Shown here in pieces: positions 27,064 through 34,948 of a stretch of DNA of 64,000 nucleotides. The stretch lies in the NCBI GenBank assembly GCA_045631205.1, contig JAZQUI010000012.1, positions 73,454-137,453 on the forward strand, read 5' to 3'. This DNA is from HGM04593 sp045631205 (GTDB lineage: Bacteria; Bacteroidota; Bacteroidia; Bacteroidales; Bacteroidaceae). A program made the position numbers and the translations under genes. Each line of letters begins with the position of its first letter. The stretch's first letter is position 1. The notes beneath the pieces were generated by a model, which worked only from the letters and a program-made list of their open reading frames with translations, had not been told where the DNA came from and made no database searches.

Positions 27064-27730
27064 GGACTGGCCCGAGGATGAGCGTCCGCGTGAAAAGGTG
27101 ATGAGGAACGGCGTTGCTACATTGAGCAAGTCGGAACTTCTAGCAATACTCATTGGTTCCGGAAATGCCGAAGAGTCGGCTGTGGAACTCATGAAGAAGG
27201 TGCTTGCTTCGTGTGGTGACAGTATTGCCGAACTCTCCAAACTCACAGTTGATGACCTTTGTGAGTTCAAGGGTATAGGCCCTGCAAAAGCCATTACAAT
27301 TGTCGCCGCGTGCGAGTTGTGGAAACGCCGTCGCGACGACGATAAGGGAGAGCAGAAACGTATAAAATGCTCTTCCGACATATACGAATATTTCTATCCC
27401 CTAATGTGTGACCTCACAATAGAGGAGACATACGTGCTGTTGCTCAATAATATGAACAGGGTGATAGACCACGTTAAAATAAGCAGTGGAGGGCTCACTG
27501 CATCCACCGTGGATGTGCGTCTTGTGTTGCGCGAGGCTCTTATGAAGCGCGCCACAGCAGTAGCCCTTTGTCACAATCACCCTTCGGGCAACACACGCCC
27601 CAGCCGCGACGACGATAATGTTACCGTTAGTATTGCCGCAGCGTGCAAGGTGATGAATGTACGTTTTTTAGACCATTTGGTATTTACCGACGGTGGCTAT
27701 TTCAGTTACAACGACGAGTCCCGTCTATGA
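27035..27730 (+). CDS. radC: RadC-family JAB/MPN-domain protein
   Basis: A 231-residue RadC-like protein. The N-terminal part has a helix-hairpin-helix-like segment (LCEFKGIGPAKAITIVAACEL) and the C-terminal JAB domain carries the metal motif H180-N-H182-P-S-G with D193 downstream. The name comes from an old DNA-repair assignment later traced to another gene; the true function is unknown, though the JAMM motif suggests a metal-dependent hydrolase. Its ATG overlaps the glycosyltransferase stop by 29 bases, so translation may be coupled. The next gene follows after 12 bases. Confidence 0.94.
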   Translation: MEQRTRQSIKDWPEDERPREKVMRNGVATLSKSELLAILIGSGNAEESAVELMKKVLASCGDSIAELSKLTVDDLCEFKGIGPAKAITIVAACELWKRRRDDDKGEQKRIKCSSDIYEYFYPLMCDLTIEETYVLLLNNMNRVIDHVKISSGGLTASTVDVRLVLREALMKRATAVALCHNHPSGNTRPSRDDDNVTVSIAAACKVMNVRFLDHLVFTDGGYFSYNDESRL

Positions 27731-27742
27731 TATTTTATATAT

Positions 27743-28054
27743 ATGGAAAAGATTGCGCTTGAAGAGAGAATTGTTGAGATGATAAAAACGGTGTACGACC
27801 CCGAAATTCCCGTAAACATATACGACCTGGGGCTTATATACCGTATAGAGGTGAAAGAGGATAACTCGGTGGATATCGATATGACGCTCACTGCGCCCAA
27901 TTGTCCCGCTGCCGATTTTATGCTCGAGGATGTTCGCCAGAAAGTTGAATCGATCGAAGGTATAGGTGCTGTTAACCTGCAGCTTGTATTTGAGCCCGAG
28001 TGGTCGCAGGACCTTATGACCGAAGAGGCAAAACTGGAACTCGGGTTGCTATAA
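27743..28054 (+). CDS. DUF59/MIP18-family iron-sulfur assembly protein (SufT-like)
   Basis: A small 103-residue protein with DPEIPVNIYDLGLIY at the start and LTAPNCPAADFM carrying the conserved cysteine, the two signatures of the DUF59 (MIP18/PaaD/SufT) family. Members help mature Fe-S proteins. Stand-alone copies in Bacteroidota are usually annotated as SufT-like metal-sulfur cluster factors. No suf or isc genes are in the window; a role in loading the Fe-S clusters of ferredoxin-linked enzymes is inference. It sits between radC and lpxH with 12- and 13-base gaps, so it belongs to the efp cluster. Confidence 0.92.
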   Translation: MEKIALEERIVEMIKTVYDPEIPVNIYDLGLIYRIEVKEDNSVDIDMTLTAPNCPAADFMLEDVRQKVESIEGIGAVNLQLVFEPEWSQDLMTEEAKLELGLL

Positions 28055-28067
28055 AAAACTCTCCCTT

Positions 28068-28832
28068 ATGAAGAAAATTTATTTCCTTTCCGATGCTCAT
28101 TTGGGCTCTTGGGCGATAGAGCATAGTCGCACTCATGAGAGAAGGCTTGTCTCCTTTCTTGATAAAATTAAGGATGATGCAGCCGCTGTGTATATGCTTG
28201 GTGATATGTTTGATTTCTGGTACGAATTCAAATATGCAGTGCCCAAGGGATATACCCGTTTTTTAGGCAAGGTGTCGGAACTTACCGACCGTGGCGTAGA
28301 GGTGCATCTCTTTACCGGCAATCACGACCTTTGGTGTCTGGATTACTTTGAGAAAGAGTGTGGCGTAATTCTGCATCGCGAGCCTTGTCTTGTGGAAATC
28401 TACGGAAAAGAGTTTTTCCTTGCTCACGGCGATGAGTTTTCAAAGGATAAAATGTTCCTTGTGTTGCGCAAAATTTTCCACAGCCGTTTCCTTCGCCGCT
28501 GTTTCTCAATGCTGCATCCTCGCTGGAGTTTGTGGATGGGTAACAGCTGGGCGCGCCATAGTATGATAAAACATAAGGTGAAGGGCGATACTCCCTTCCT
28601 TGGTGCCGAGAATGAGTTCTGTGTACAATATGCCGAGGAGTATTTGCGCAAGCATCCGTCGGTCGATTGCTTTATCTTCGGGCATCGTCATGTTGACGAG
28701 GATTTGTCATTGAGTGGAAACTCACGTTGCATTTTTCTTGGTGACTGGATATCCAATTTTGCCTATGTGGTTTTCGATGGCAAGGAGATTCTTCGCAAAC
28801 ACTACATTGAGGGCGAGAGCAAGGATTTATAG
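28068..28832 (+). CDS. lpxH: UDP-2,3-diacylglucosamine diphosphatase (LpxH)
   Basis: A 254-residue calcineurin-like metallophosphoesterase. The motifs FLSDAHLG, LGDMFDFWYEF, TGNHDLW, LAHGDE and FGHRH, in this order, supply the two-metal site of LpxH. The enzyme hydrolyses UDP-2,3-diacylglucosamine to lipid X and UMP, the fourth step of lipid A synthesis, at the inner leaflet of the inner membrane. Length fits the Bacteroidota form. It is the last gene of the efp cluster and is followed by a bidirectional terminator. Confidence 0.93.
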   Translation: MKKIYFLSDAHLGSWAIEHSRTHERRLVSFLDKIKDDAAAVYMLGDMFDFWYEFKYAVPKGYTRFLGKVSELTDRGVEVHLFTGNHDLWCLDYFEKECGVILHREPCLVEIYGKEFFLAHGDEFSKDKMFLVLRKIFHSRFLRRCFSMLHPRWSLWMGNSWARHSMIKHKVKGDTPFLGAENEFCVQYAEEYLRKHPSVDCFIFGHRHVDEDLSLSGNSRCIFLGDWISNFAYVVFDGKEILRKHYIEGESKDL

Positions 28833-28855
28833 AAATTATTTCAGCGATACGTATA

Positions 28856-28894
28856 AAAAAGGAGTAGGAAGGCAATGCCTTCCCGGTCCTTTTT
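28856..28894. terminator. Bidirectional terminator between lpxH and ackA
   Basis: Outer arms AAAAAGGA/TCCTTTTT and inner arms GGAAGGC/GCCTTCC with an AAT loop form a hairpin with a 3-base internal loop. It has a T-run on each strand and lies between convergent stops at 28832 and 28918. Confidence 0.85.
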
Positions 28895-28917
28895 TATATT
28901 ACTACGTTGTGTGGTAA

Positions 28918-30123
28918 TTATTTCATACCTTTTATAATTTCGTATGTGTCGCTTGCAATCATAAGCTCCTCATCGGTGGGGATAAGCAGAACTTTTACCT
29001 TTGATGTGGGGGTTGAAAGTATAGCTTCCTCGCCGCGTGTTACAGCGTTTTTAGCCTTGTCGAGCTCTACGCCCATAAACTCAAGGCCTTCGAGTACAGC
29101 CTCGCGGCAGTCTGCCTGGTTCTCGCCTACACCACCTGCGAAGATAATAACATCTACACCGCCCATAGCTGCTGCGTACTCGCCGATGTATTTCTTAATG
29201 CGGTAGAAGTACATTGTGTTGGCAAGCTCAGCACGTTTGTTGCCGGCCTCGGCTGCTGCTTTAACCTCGCGCATATCGCTTGATACACCTGAGATTCCGG
29301 CTACACCCGATTTCTTGTTCAAGAGGTCTGAAAGACCTTGTGCATCCAAGCCCATCTTGTCCATAATGAAGGGAATTGCACCCGGGTCGATATCGCCGCT
29401 GCGTGTACCCATCATAAGACCTGCAAGAGGTGTGAGTCCCATAGATGTGTCAATGCTCTTACCATCTTTTACGGCTGCGCAAGAACCACCGTTACCAATG
29501 TGGCAGGTGATGATTTTGCTGCCCTCTGCGGGAATGCCGAGCATCTCCAAGGCGCGCTTGGTGATGTAACGGTGTGATGTTCCGTGGAAACCATAGCGGC
29601 GTACGCCATATTTCTCATAGAGCTCGTAGGGTACTGCGTACATATATGCATAGTCGGGCATTGTCTGGTGGAAAGCAGTGTCGAACACACCCACCTGAGG
29701 AATCTCGGGAGCAACCTCTTTCACTGCGTTAACACCTTTGAGGTTGGCGGGGTTGTGGAGGGGGGCAAGGTCGTTGCAAGCCTCGAATGTCTCGAGAACC
29801 TCGTCGGTGAGAAGGGTTGATGCGCTGAATTTCTCACCACCGTGTACCATGCGGTGACCAACTGCATCAATCTCTTCGATAGAACCTACAACACCGTACT
29901 TGTCGCTTGTCAAGAGGTCGATGATGAGGCGAACACCTGTTGTGTGCTCGGGGATAGATGTAAAGATAGTCTCTTTCTCGCCGTTGGGCAAGGTGAACTT
30001 TATGAATGAACCTTCGAGACCAATTTTCTCGATACCACCTTTTGCAAGTACATCTTTTGTTTCGATGTCAAACAACTGGTATTTGATTGATGAACTTCCG
30101 CAGTTCAAAACAAGTATTTTCAT
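28918..30123 (-). CDS. ackA: Acetate kinase
   Basis: A 401-residue member of the ASKHA superfamily, with the N-terminal MKILVLNCGSSSIKYQLFD, VFDTAFHQTMPDYAYMYAVP, RRYGFHGTSHRY, GNGGSCAAVKDGKSIDTSMG and IIFAGGVGENQ. It converts acetyl phosphate and ADP to acetate and ATP, the energy-yielding end of fermentation. It starts 15 bases after the pta stop and shares its promoter. A hairpin terminator follows. Confidence 0.98.
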   Translation of the reverse strand: MKILVLNCGSSSIKYQLFDIETKDVLAKGGIEKIGLEGSFIKFTLPNGEKETIFTSIPEHTTGVRLIIDLLTSDKYGVVGSIEEIDAVGHRMVHGGEKFSASTLLTDEVLETFEACNDLAPLHNPANLKGVNAVKEVAPEIPQVGVFDTAFHQTMPDYAYMYAVPYELYEKYGVRRYGFHGTSHRYITKRALEMLGIPAEGSKIITCHIGNGGSCAAVKDGKSIDTSMGLTPLAGLMMGTRSGDIDPGAIPFIMDKMGLDAQGLSDLLNKKSGVAGISGVSSDMREVKAAAEAGNKRAELANTMYFYRIKKYIGEYAAAMGGVDVIIFAGGVGENQADCREAVLEGLEFMGVELDKAKNAVTRGEEAILSTPTSKVKVLLIPTDEELMIASDTYEIIKGMK

Positions 30124-30138
30124 AATGTTGTGTGTTTT

Positions 30139-31149
30139 TTATTTTTTTGCTGCTATTGCCTGGTTTGCTGTAATTGCAATCATCATATAAACATCCTCTA
30201 TTGAGCAACCGCGTGAAAGGTCGTTCACGGGGCGTGCTATACCCTGGAGTACGGGACCGATAGCCTCGGCACCACCAAGACGCTGTACCAATTTGTAACC
30301 GATGTTACCTGCGCCGAGGTCGGGGAAGATGAGTACGTTGGCTTTACCTGCTACAGTTGAACCGGGAGCTTTGCTCTGTCCTACAAAAGGTACAAGCGCA
30401 GCGTCGGCTTGCAACTCACCGTCGATAGAGAGTTCGGGGTCGAGTTCGTGTGCAAGCTTGGTAGCCTCTACAACTTTGTCAACCATCTCGTGTTTTGCAG
30501 AACCTTTGGTTGAGAAGCTGAGCATTGCCACGCGGGGCTCCTCAAAGCCTGCGATAGCTTTGGCTGTCTGTGCGGTGCACACTGCAATCTGTGACAACTG
30601 GTTTGCATCGGGAGTGGGAGTAACGGCTACGTCACCAACGAAGAGAACGCCATCCTCGCCATATTCCTTAGCGTTTGTAATCATCATCATTGCGCCCGAT
30701 ACACAGCTGATGCCGGGAGATGTCTTGATAATCTGCAATGCGGGGCGGAGTACGTTACCGGTTGTGTTCTGTGCACCGGCTACCTGGCCATCGGCATCGC
30801 CGTTCTTAATAATAAGACAACCGAGGTACAAGGGGTTGCACACGAGTTTCTGTGCATCTTCCATTGTCATGCCTTTTGCCTTGCGCAACTCATAGAGAAG
30901 TGTTGCATATTTTTCGGCATCGGGGTTGTTCTCAGGGTCGATGATTGTTGCTTTTTCAATATTCTTGAGCTCGAATTTCTCGGCAAGTGCAAGAATTTCG
31001 GCTTTGTTGCCTATAAGAATAATCTCGGCAATACCGTCGGCAAGGGCTTTGTCGGCAGCCTTCAATGTGCGCTCCTCAGTTCCTTCGGGGAGTACGATGC
31101 GCTGTTTGTTGTTGCTCGCGCGCTCGAGTAGTTTTTTAATAACATCCAT
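30139..31149 (-). CDS. pta: Phosphate acetyltransferase
   Basis: A 336-residue protein of the short, single-domain Pta type, without the N-terminal DRTGG/P-loop extension of the enterobacterial enzyme. It shows IVLPEGTEERTLKAA at the start and VLIFPDLGAGNIGYKLVQRLGGAEAIGP with NDLSRGCSIEDV near the end. It interconverts acetyl-CoA and acetyl phosphate and works with AckA in the same operon to make ATP and acetate. It is preceded by a roughly 180-nt leader from a strong promoter. Confidence 0.97.
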   Translation of the reverse strand: MDVIKKLLERASNNKQRIVLPEGTEERTLKAADKALADGIAEIILIGNKAEILALAEKFELKNIEKATIIDPENNPDAEKYATLLYELRKAKGMTMEDAQKLVCNPLYLGCLIIKNGDADGQVAGAQNTTGNVLRPALQIIKTSPGISCVSGAMMMITNAKEYGEDGVLFVGDVAVTPTPDANQLSQIAVCTAQTAKAIAGFEEPRVAMLSFSTKGSAKHEMVDKVVEATKLAHELDPELSIDGELQADAALVPFVGQSKAPGSTVAGKANVLIFPDLGAGNIGYKLVQRLGGAEAIGPVLQGIARPVNDLSRGCSIEDVYMMIAITANQAIAAKK

Positions 31150-31205
31150 TGTGATAATAGTTTATTATAGGTTTAAATAATTTCAAATGGTTTGTCTGTG
31201 GAATG

Positions 31206-31322
31206 TTATCTCGCAGGCAGGGTTTGTTGCGACAGGGGCTCGGGTCGTGCGGCTGTTTGTGTGTTGCTGACGGCAACCGGTGAGGCAACTTGCGAGGAGA
31301 AATGCTTGTAATTCTGTTTCAT
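31206..31322 (-). CDS. Possible 38-residue leader ORF upstream of pta
   Basis: In the pta leader an ATG at 31322-31320 opens a frame of 38 codons ending in TAA at 31208-31206, 56 bases before the pta ATG. The product would be MKQNYKHFSSQVASPVAVSN and 18 further Ser/Thr/Pro/Gln/Ala-rich residues. An AAGGAG sequence precedes the ATG but the gap is only one base, which is too short for normal initiation. The segment is much richer in G+C than other intergenic DNA here, which suggests either coding or a structured RNA. There is no membrane segment or known domain. Confidence 0.28.
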   Translation of the reverse strand: MKQNYKHFSSQVASPVAVSNTQTAARPEPLSQQTLPAR

Positions 31323-31337
31323 TCTCCTTATTCTTTG

Positions 31338-31369
31338 CAAAGTTACGCTATTTTGCTGCTTTTAACAAA
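31338..31369 (-). promoter_or_regulatory. Promoter of pta-ackA
   Basis: On the minus strand TTTG (31369-31366), a 20-base spacer and TAACTTTG (31345-31338) match the Bacteroidota consensus closely. Transcription would begin near 31331, leaving about 180 nt of leader before pta. Confidence 0.78.
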
Positions 31370-31437
31370 ATATGTGGGTGAAATTTATATATAAATTTAC
31401 AGTTAGGTGTATATTCGCGTACAGATTATATTTTTTA

Positions 31438-32298
31438 ATGCAGCAACCACTTTTTGACTCGGTGTGTCTCTCGGCAGTAAAGGAACAACTTTACGCGTTG
31501 TGGCAGGAGGCTTTCGGCGACAGCCGTGAGTATATAGATGCTTTTTTTGCACATTTCCCTTGTGAGGAGTGTGCGCATACATTGTCGGTCGATGGGCGAG
31601 TTGTGGCTATGCTCTATGCCCTGCCGTTTAATATTAAAATTGCGTGCAAGGAGGTTTCGGCGGCTTATATCTATGCCGTGGCAACTTCTGCCGCTTGTCG
31701 TGGGCGCGGTTATATGCGCTTACTGATGGAGTACGTGGAACAGCTGCTGAGCGAGAAAGGCGTAAGTTTCATTTTTCTTTTGCCTGCCGATGAGGCTTTG
31801 CGTTGTTCTTATTCTCGCCTGGGTTACGAGGTTTGTTCCCGAATGTCGGTCGAGGAACTCTCTCCAACGGCGTGCGATAGGAACGGCTTCTTTTTCAAGC
31901 AAGTTTCCGATGCTGCTCTTTTGTATCGTTACTATACCGGCGTCTTGGGCGAAATGAATGCGCCCGTGGTGCATACTCCCGGTTTTATAGGTTTGAACCT
32001 CTTTAATTGTGTTTCGCAAGGCGGCGGAGCTTATGCTCTTTTCGATGGTGAGGGTGTTGTGGCTGTGGCTTTTGCAATGGTTGTCGATGGCAATGTATTG
32101 CTGCCCGGTATTTTTGCACGTTCATCTTTTGCCGAAAATATACTATTACATACTCTGTCGGAGCATTTTGGAGTGAAGAAACTCACAGTGTGCCGTGCGG
32201 GAAGTGGGGAACCATATTGTATGGGACGCTTGCTCAATAAGTGTTTCTCTTCTTGTGATTTTTCAGCTCTTCCCCTTTCCCTTCTCCTTGATAAATAA
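31438..32298 (+). CDS. GNAT-family N-acetyltransferase
   Basis: The frame opens at 31372, but the ATG at 31438 (MQQPLFDSVCLSAV) fits the family start better; the upstream part is AT-rich and overlaps the divergent promoter region. The 286-residue product has a GNAT domain in its first half: VDGRVVAMLYALPF, then AAYIYAVATSAACRGRGYMRLLM, the acetyl-CoA pyrophosphate-binding loop, then an alpha-beta segment with YSRLGYEV. The second half (about 150-286) looks like the second lobe of two-domain GNAT proteins found in Bacteroidales. The substrate is unknown. The small lipoprotein gene starts 63 bases later. Confidence 0.83.
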   Translation: MQQPLFDSVCLSAVKEQLYALWQEAFGDSREYIDAFFAHFPCEECAHTLSVDGRVVAMLYALPFNIKIACKEVSAAYIYAVATSAACRGRGYMRLLMEYVEQLLSEKGVSFIFLLPADEALRCSYSRLGYEVCSRMSVEELSPTACDRNGFFFKQVSDAALLYRYYTGVLGEMNAPVVHTPGFIGLNLFNCVSQGGGAYALFDGEGVVAVAFAMVVDGNVLLPGIFARSSFAENILLHTLSEHFGVKKLTVCRAGSGEPYCMGRLLNKCFSSCDFSALPLSLLLDK

Positions 32299-32361
32299 TC
32301 TCTCTTCTTTTCTCTTAATTCGGGATTTATTCTTATTTTCGCGACGATAATTGAAAGGACT

Positions 32362-32775
32362 ATGAAATACGTTAAAAACATATTGTTGTTGGTGCTTGTT
32401 GCAGCATTCTCGGCCTCTTGCGGAAAACCGGCACCCCTCCCGCCCGACGAGGTGGCTGTAAAGTTTTACAATGACCTTACATCGGGCGATTTGAGATTTG
32501 CTAAAAGACATCTATACTTCCCCAACCCGGTGGACTATGATACTTTCTGTGAATATCTTGATATGGCCGTGAGGTCTGAGGAGTATTGGGAACGCACCGA
32601 GGGGTATAAAGCCGATTATCGTGTTGTAGATACAAAAATATATGGCGACGAGGCCTATGTGATTATACGAGGAGAAACTCCGTTGCATGGTGATGCTACA
32701 ATGACAGTGCATCTTCTTTTTATCGACGAGATGTGGAAGGTCGATGGCAATCACGGAGTTTTGCACAGGCATTGA
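32362..32775 (+). CDS. Small DUF4878-like lipoprotein
   Basis: A 137-residue protein with a lipoprotein signal ending FSASC (C20). A compact NTF2-like domain follows: PPDEVAVKFYNDLTSGDLRFAKRHL resembles the N-terminus of DUF4878 proteins, and LLFIDEMWKVDGNHG is the usual closing strand pair. Members are lipid-anchored envelope proteins of unknown role. No partner is evident; it stands alone downstream of the GNAT gene and ends at a bidirectional terminator. Confidence 0.78.
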   Translation: MKYVKNILLLVLVAAFSASCGKPAPLPPDEVAVKFYNDLTSGDLRFAKRHLYFPNPVDYDTFCEYLDMAVRSEEYWERTEGYKADYRVVDTKIYGDEAYVIIRGETPLHGDATMTVHLLFIDEMWKVDGNHGVLHRH

Positions 32776-32790
32776 TTGGACGATAGGTGA

Positions 32791-32836
32791 TTATACACAA
32801 AAAGCGACAACTTTAGTTGTCTCTTTTTGTGTATAA
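32791..32836. terminator. Bidirectional terminator between the lipoprotein gene and hisS
   Basis: Arms TTATACACAAAAAG-GACAACT and complement form a stem of about 21 bp with one C-T mismatch and a tiny loop. A and T tracts flank it on both strands. It lies between convergent stops at 32775 and 32850. Confidence 0.88.
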
Positions 32837-32849
32837 TGTTGTGTGTTAA

Positions 32850-34211
32850 TTACGCTAAAAGTTCTTTAAGCTCGCCGGTGGTCATCTGTTTCTGCTCACC
32901 GGTGGTCATATCTTTCACAGCAATTGTGCCGTCCTGCATCTCCTGCTCGCCAATGATGGCAACGTAGGGTATTGCGTGGCTGTTGGCATATCCCATCTGC
33001 TTTTTCATCTTGTCGCTGCTGGGGAACAGCTCGGCAGAAATACCGTTTGCGCGTAACTCGCCGATGATGCCTAGTGAGTGCATTGCCTCTTTTTCGCCGA
33101 AGTTGACAAACATAATTTGTGTTGTGTTGATAGCCTCTTCGGGGTAGAGTGAGAGTTGGTTCATTACATCGTAAATGCGGTCGGCACCGAAAGAGATACC
33201 TACGCCCGAAACACCTTCGAGACCGAATACGCCGGTAAGGTTGTCGTAACGGCCACCGCCGGTGATGCTGCCTATTGTTACATCGAGGGCTTTAACTTCG
33301 AGTATTGCTCCTGTGTAATAGTTTAGACCGCGTGCGAGGGTAAGGTCAAGGTCAAGTGCGCTGTTAATCTTCAACGCTTTTATGGCATCGAGTATGAAAC
33401 GTGTCTCTTCCACGCCTTTCTCGCCTGTGGCATTTCCTTGCAATGTTTGAGCAATAATCTGCAACTTTTCGTCGTTGCCGCCTTGTGCCTGTAATATAGG
33501 GAGAAGTTTTTCTATTGCGCTTTCGCCGATGCCTTTCTCTTTAAGTTCGGCAATAACGCCGTCGAGACCAATTTTGTCAATCTTGTCAATTGCAACGGTA
33601 ATATCGACAATTTTGTCGGGCTCGCCTATAACCTCGGCTATGCCGGCAAGAATCTTTCTGTTGTTGAGCTTGATGGCTACGCGTATCTTTAGTTTTGTGA
33701 ACACATAGTCGATAAGCTGTATAAGTTCAACCTCGTTTATGAGTGAGTTGTTGCCGATAATGTCGGCATCGCACTGGTAGAACTCGCGGTAGCGCCCTTT
33801 CTGCGGGCGGTCGGCACGCCATACGGGTTGTATCTGGTAACGCTTGAAGGGGAAAACAAGTTCCTCGCGGTGCATCACAACATAGCGTGCAAAGGGCACG
33901 GTGAGGTCGTAACGCAAGCCTTTCTCGCAGAATTTTGATGCAAGCTTTGCTGCATTGCGGCTGAGCAATTCCTCGTCGGTTATTCCGTTGAAATAGTCGC
34001 CGGAATTCTGTATCTTAAATAGCAATTTGTCGCCCTCGTCGCCATATTTTCCCATAAGTGTGGAGAGATTCTCCATTGCAGGGGTTTCTATCTGGTGAAA
34101 ACCGAAGAGGTTGAATGCTTTGCGTATGGTGTCGAATATGTAGTTTCTTTTCGACATCTCGGTGGGCGAGAAGTCGCGTGTTCCTTTGGGTATAGATGGT
34201 TTTGCTGCCAT
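32850..34211 (-). CDS. hisS: Histidyl-tRNA synthetase
   Basis: A 453-residue class II aminoacyl-tRNA synthetase. It has the N-terminal KGTRDFSP, motif 2 GRYREFYQCDADIIG, the His-specific LARGLNYYTGAILE, motif 3 GVGISFGADRIYDV, and a C-terminal anticodon-binding domain (about 355-453). It charges tRNA-His. Its ATG overlaps the stop of the zinc-metallopeptidase gene by one base. It is the last gene of the Fur-regulator/purA/peptidase/hisS operon. Confidence 0.97.
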   Translation of the reverse strand: MAAKPSIPKGTRDFSPTEMSKRNYIFDTIRKAFNLFGFHQIETPAMENLSTLMGKYGDEGDKLLFKIQNSGDYFNGITDEELLSRNAAKLASKFCEKGLRYDLTVPFARYVVMHREELVFPFKRYQIQPVWRADRPQKGRYREFYQCDADIIGNNSLINEVELIQLIDYVFTKLKIRVAIKLNNRKILAGIAEVIGEPDKIVDITVAIDKIDKIGLDGVIAELKEKGIGESAIEKLLPILQAQGGNDEKLQIIAQTLQGNATGEKGVEETRFILDAIKALKINSALDLDLTLARGLNYYTGAILEVKALDVTIGSITGGGRYDNLTGVFGLEGVSGVGISFGADRIYDVMNQLSLYPEEAINTTQIMFVNFGEKEAMHSLGIIGELRANGISAELFPSSDKMKKQMGYANSHAIPYVAIIGEQEMQDGTIAVKDMTTGEQKQMTTGELKELLA

Positions 34212-34939
34212 TAGTCGCGTCTGTTAAGGTATATCATTACATAGTAGAGTAGTGTTGCGAGCGACGATAGTGCTGCCACTACATAAGTATATGCTGCCGA
34301 GCGTAGTGCGCTTGTTGCATATTGGTGGTTGCGTGAGTTTGTTATTCCTGCTGCCGAGAGCCATACCAAGGCGCGGCGGCTGGCATCAATCTCCACGGGC
34401 AAGGTAATAAAACTGAATATTGTTGTCGTTGCAAAAAGCACAATGCCACCAAGCAGAATACCGGGGAATGTCTGCACGGTGAGTATGCCGATAAGGAGTA
34501 TCCACGACATTATACCCGAAGAGAACTGTACCACGGGAACCAGCTTTGAACGCAAGGTAAGCGGTGCGTATGCACGGGCGTGTTGCACAGCGTGTCCACA
34601 CTCGTGTGCAGCAACTGCTGCCGCAGCAATGCTTGCCGAGTTATATACTCCGCTACTCAAATTCACAGTTTTGTTCATAGGGTTGTAGTGGTCGGTGAGC
34701 ATGCCGGGGGTGCTTGTTACCTTTACATCGTATATACCGTTGTCGCGCAACATTTTCTCGGCAACTTCGCGGCCGGTGAGGCCGATGGGCATCTTCGAGT
34801 ATTTCTCGAATTTGCTTTTGAGATTGGCCTGTACAATGTAGCTGACAATGGCAATTCCAATGAAGAGTATCAGATAGGTGTAGTCGTAACCTATTGTACT
34901 ACTTTGTCCGTATGCTGCTATGAATGATAAAATATTCAT
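34211..34939 (-). CDS. Membrane zinc metallopeptidase (YugP-like)
   Basis: A 242-residue membrane protein of the neutral zinc metallopeptidase_2 family (YugP-like). An N-terminal helix precedes a cytosolic or periplasmic catalytic stretch carrying GREVAEKMLRDNGI and the HExxH motif H112-E-C-G-H116 (HECGHAVQHA). Three more hydrophobic helices and the conserved ALNYAEFLK-like equivalent (RRALVWLSAAGI) follow. The physiological substrate is unknown. It sits 9 bases after purA and overlaps hisS by one base, so it is in a housekeeping operon. Confidence 0.9.
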   Translation of the reverse strand: MNILSFIAAYGQSSTIGYDYTYLILFIGIAIVSYIVQANLKSKFEKYSKMPIGLTGREVAEKMLRDNGIYDVKVTSTPGMLTDHYNPMNKTVNLSSGVYNSASIAAAAVAAHECGHAVQHARAYAPLTLRSKLVPVVQFSSGIMSWILLIGILTVQTFPGILLGGIVLFATTTIFSFITLPVEIDASRRALVWLSAAGITNSRNHQYATSALRSAAYTYVVAALSSLATLLYYVMIYLNRRD

Positions 34940-34948
34940 TTTCTATTT

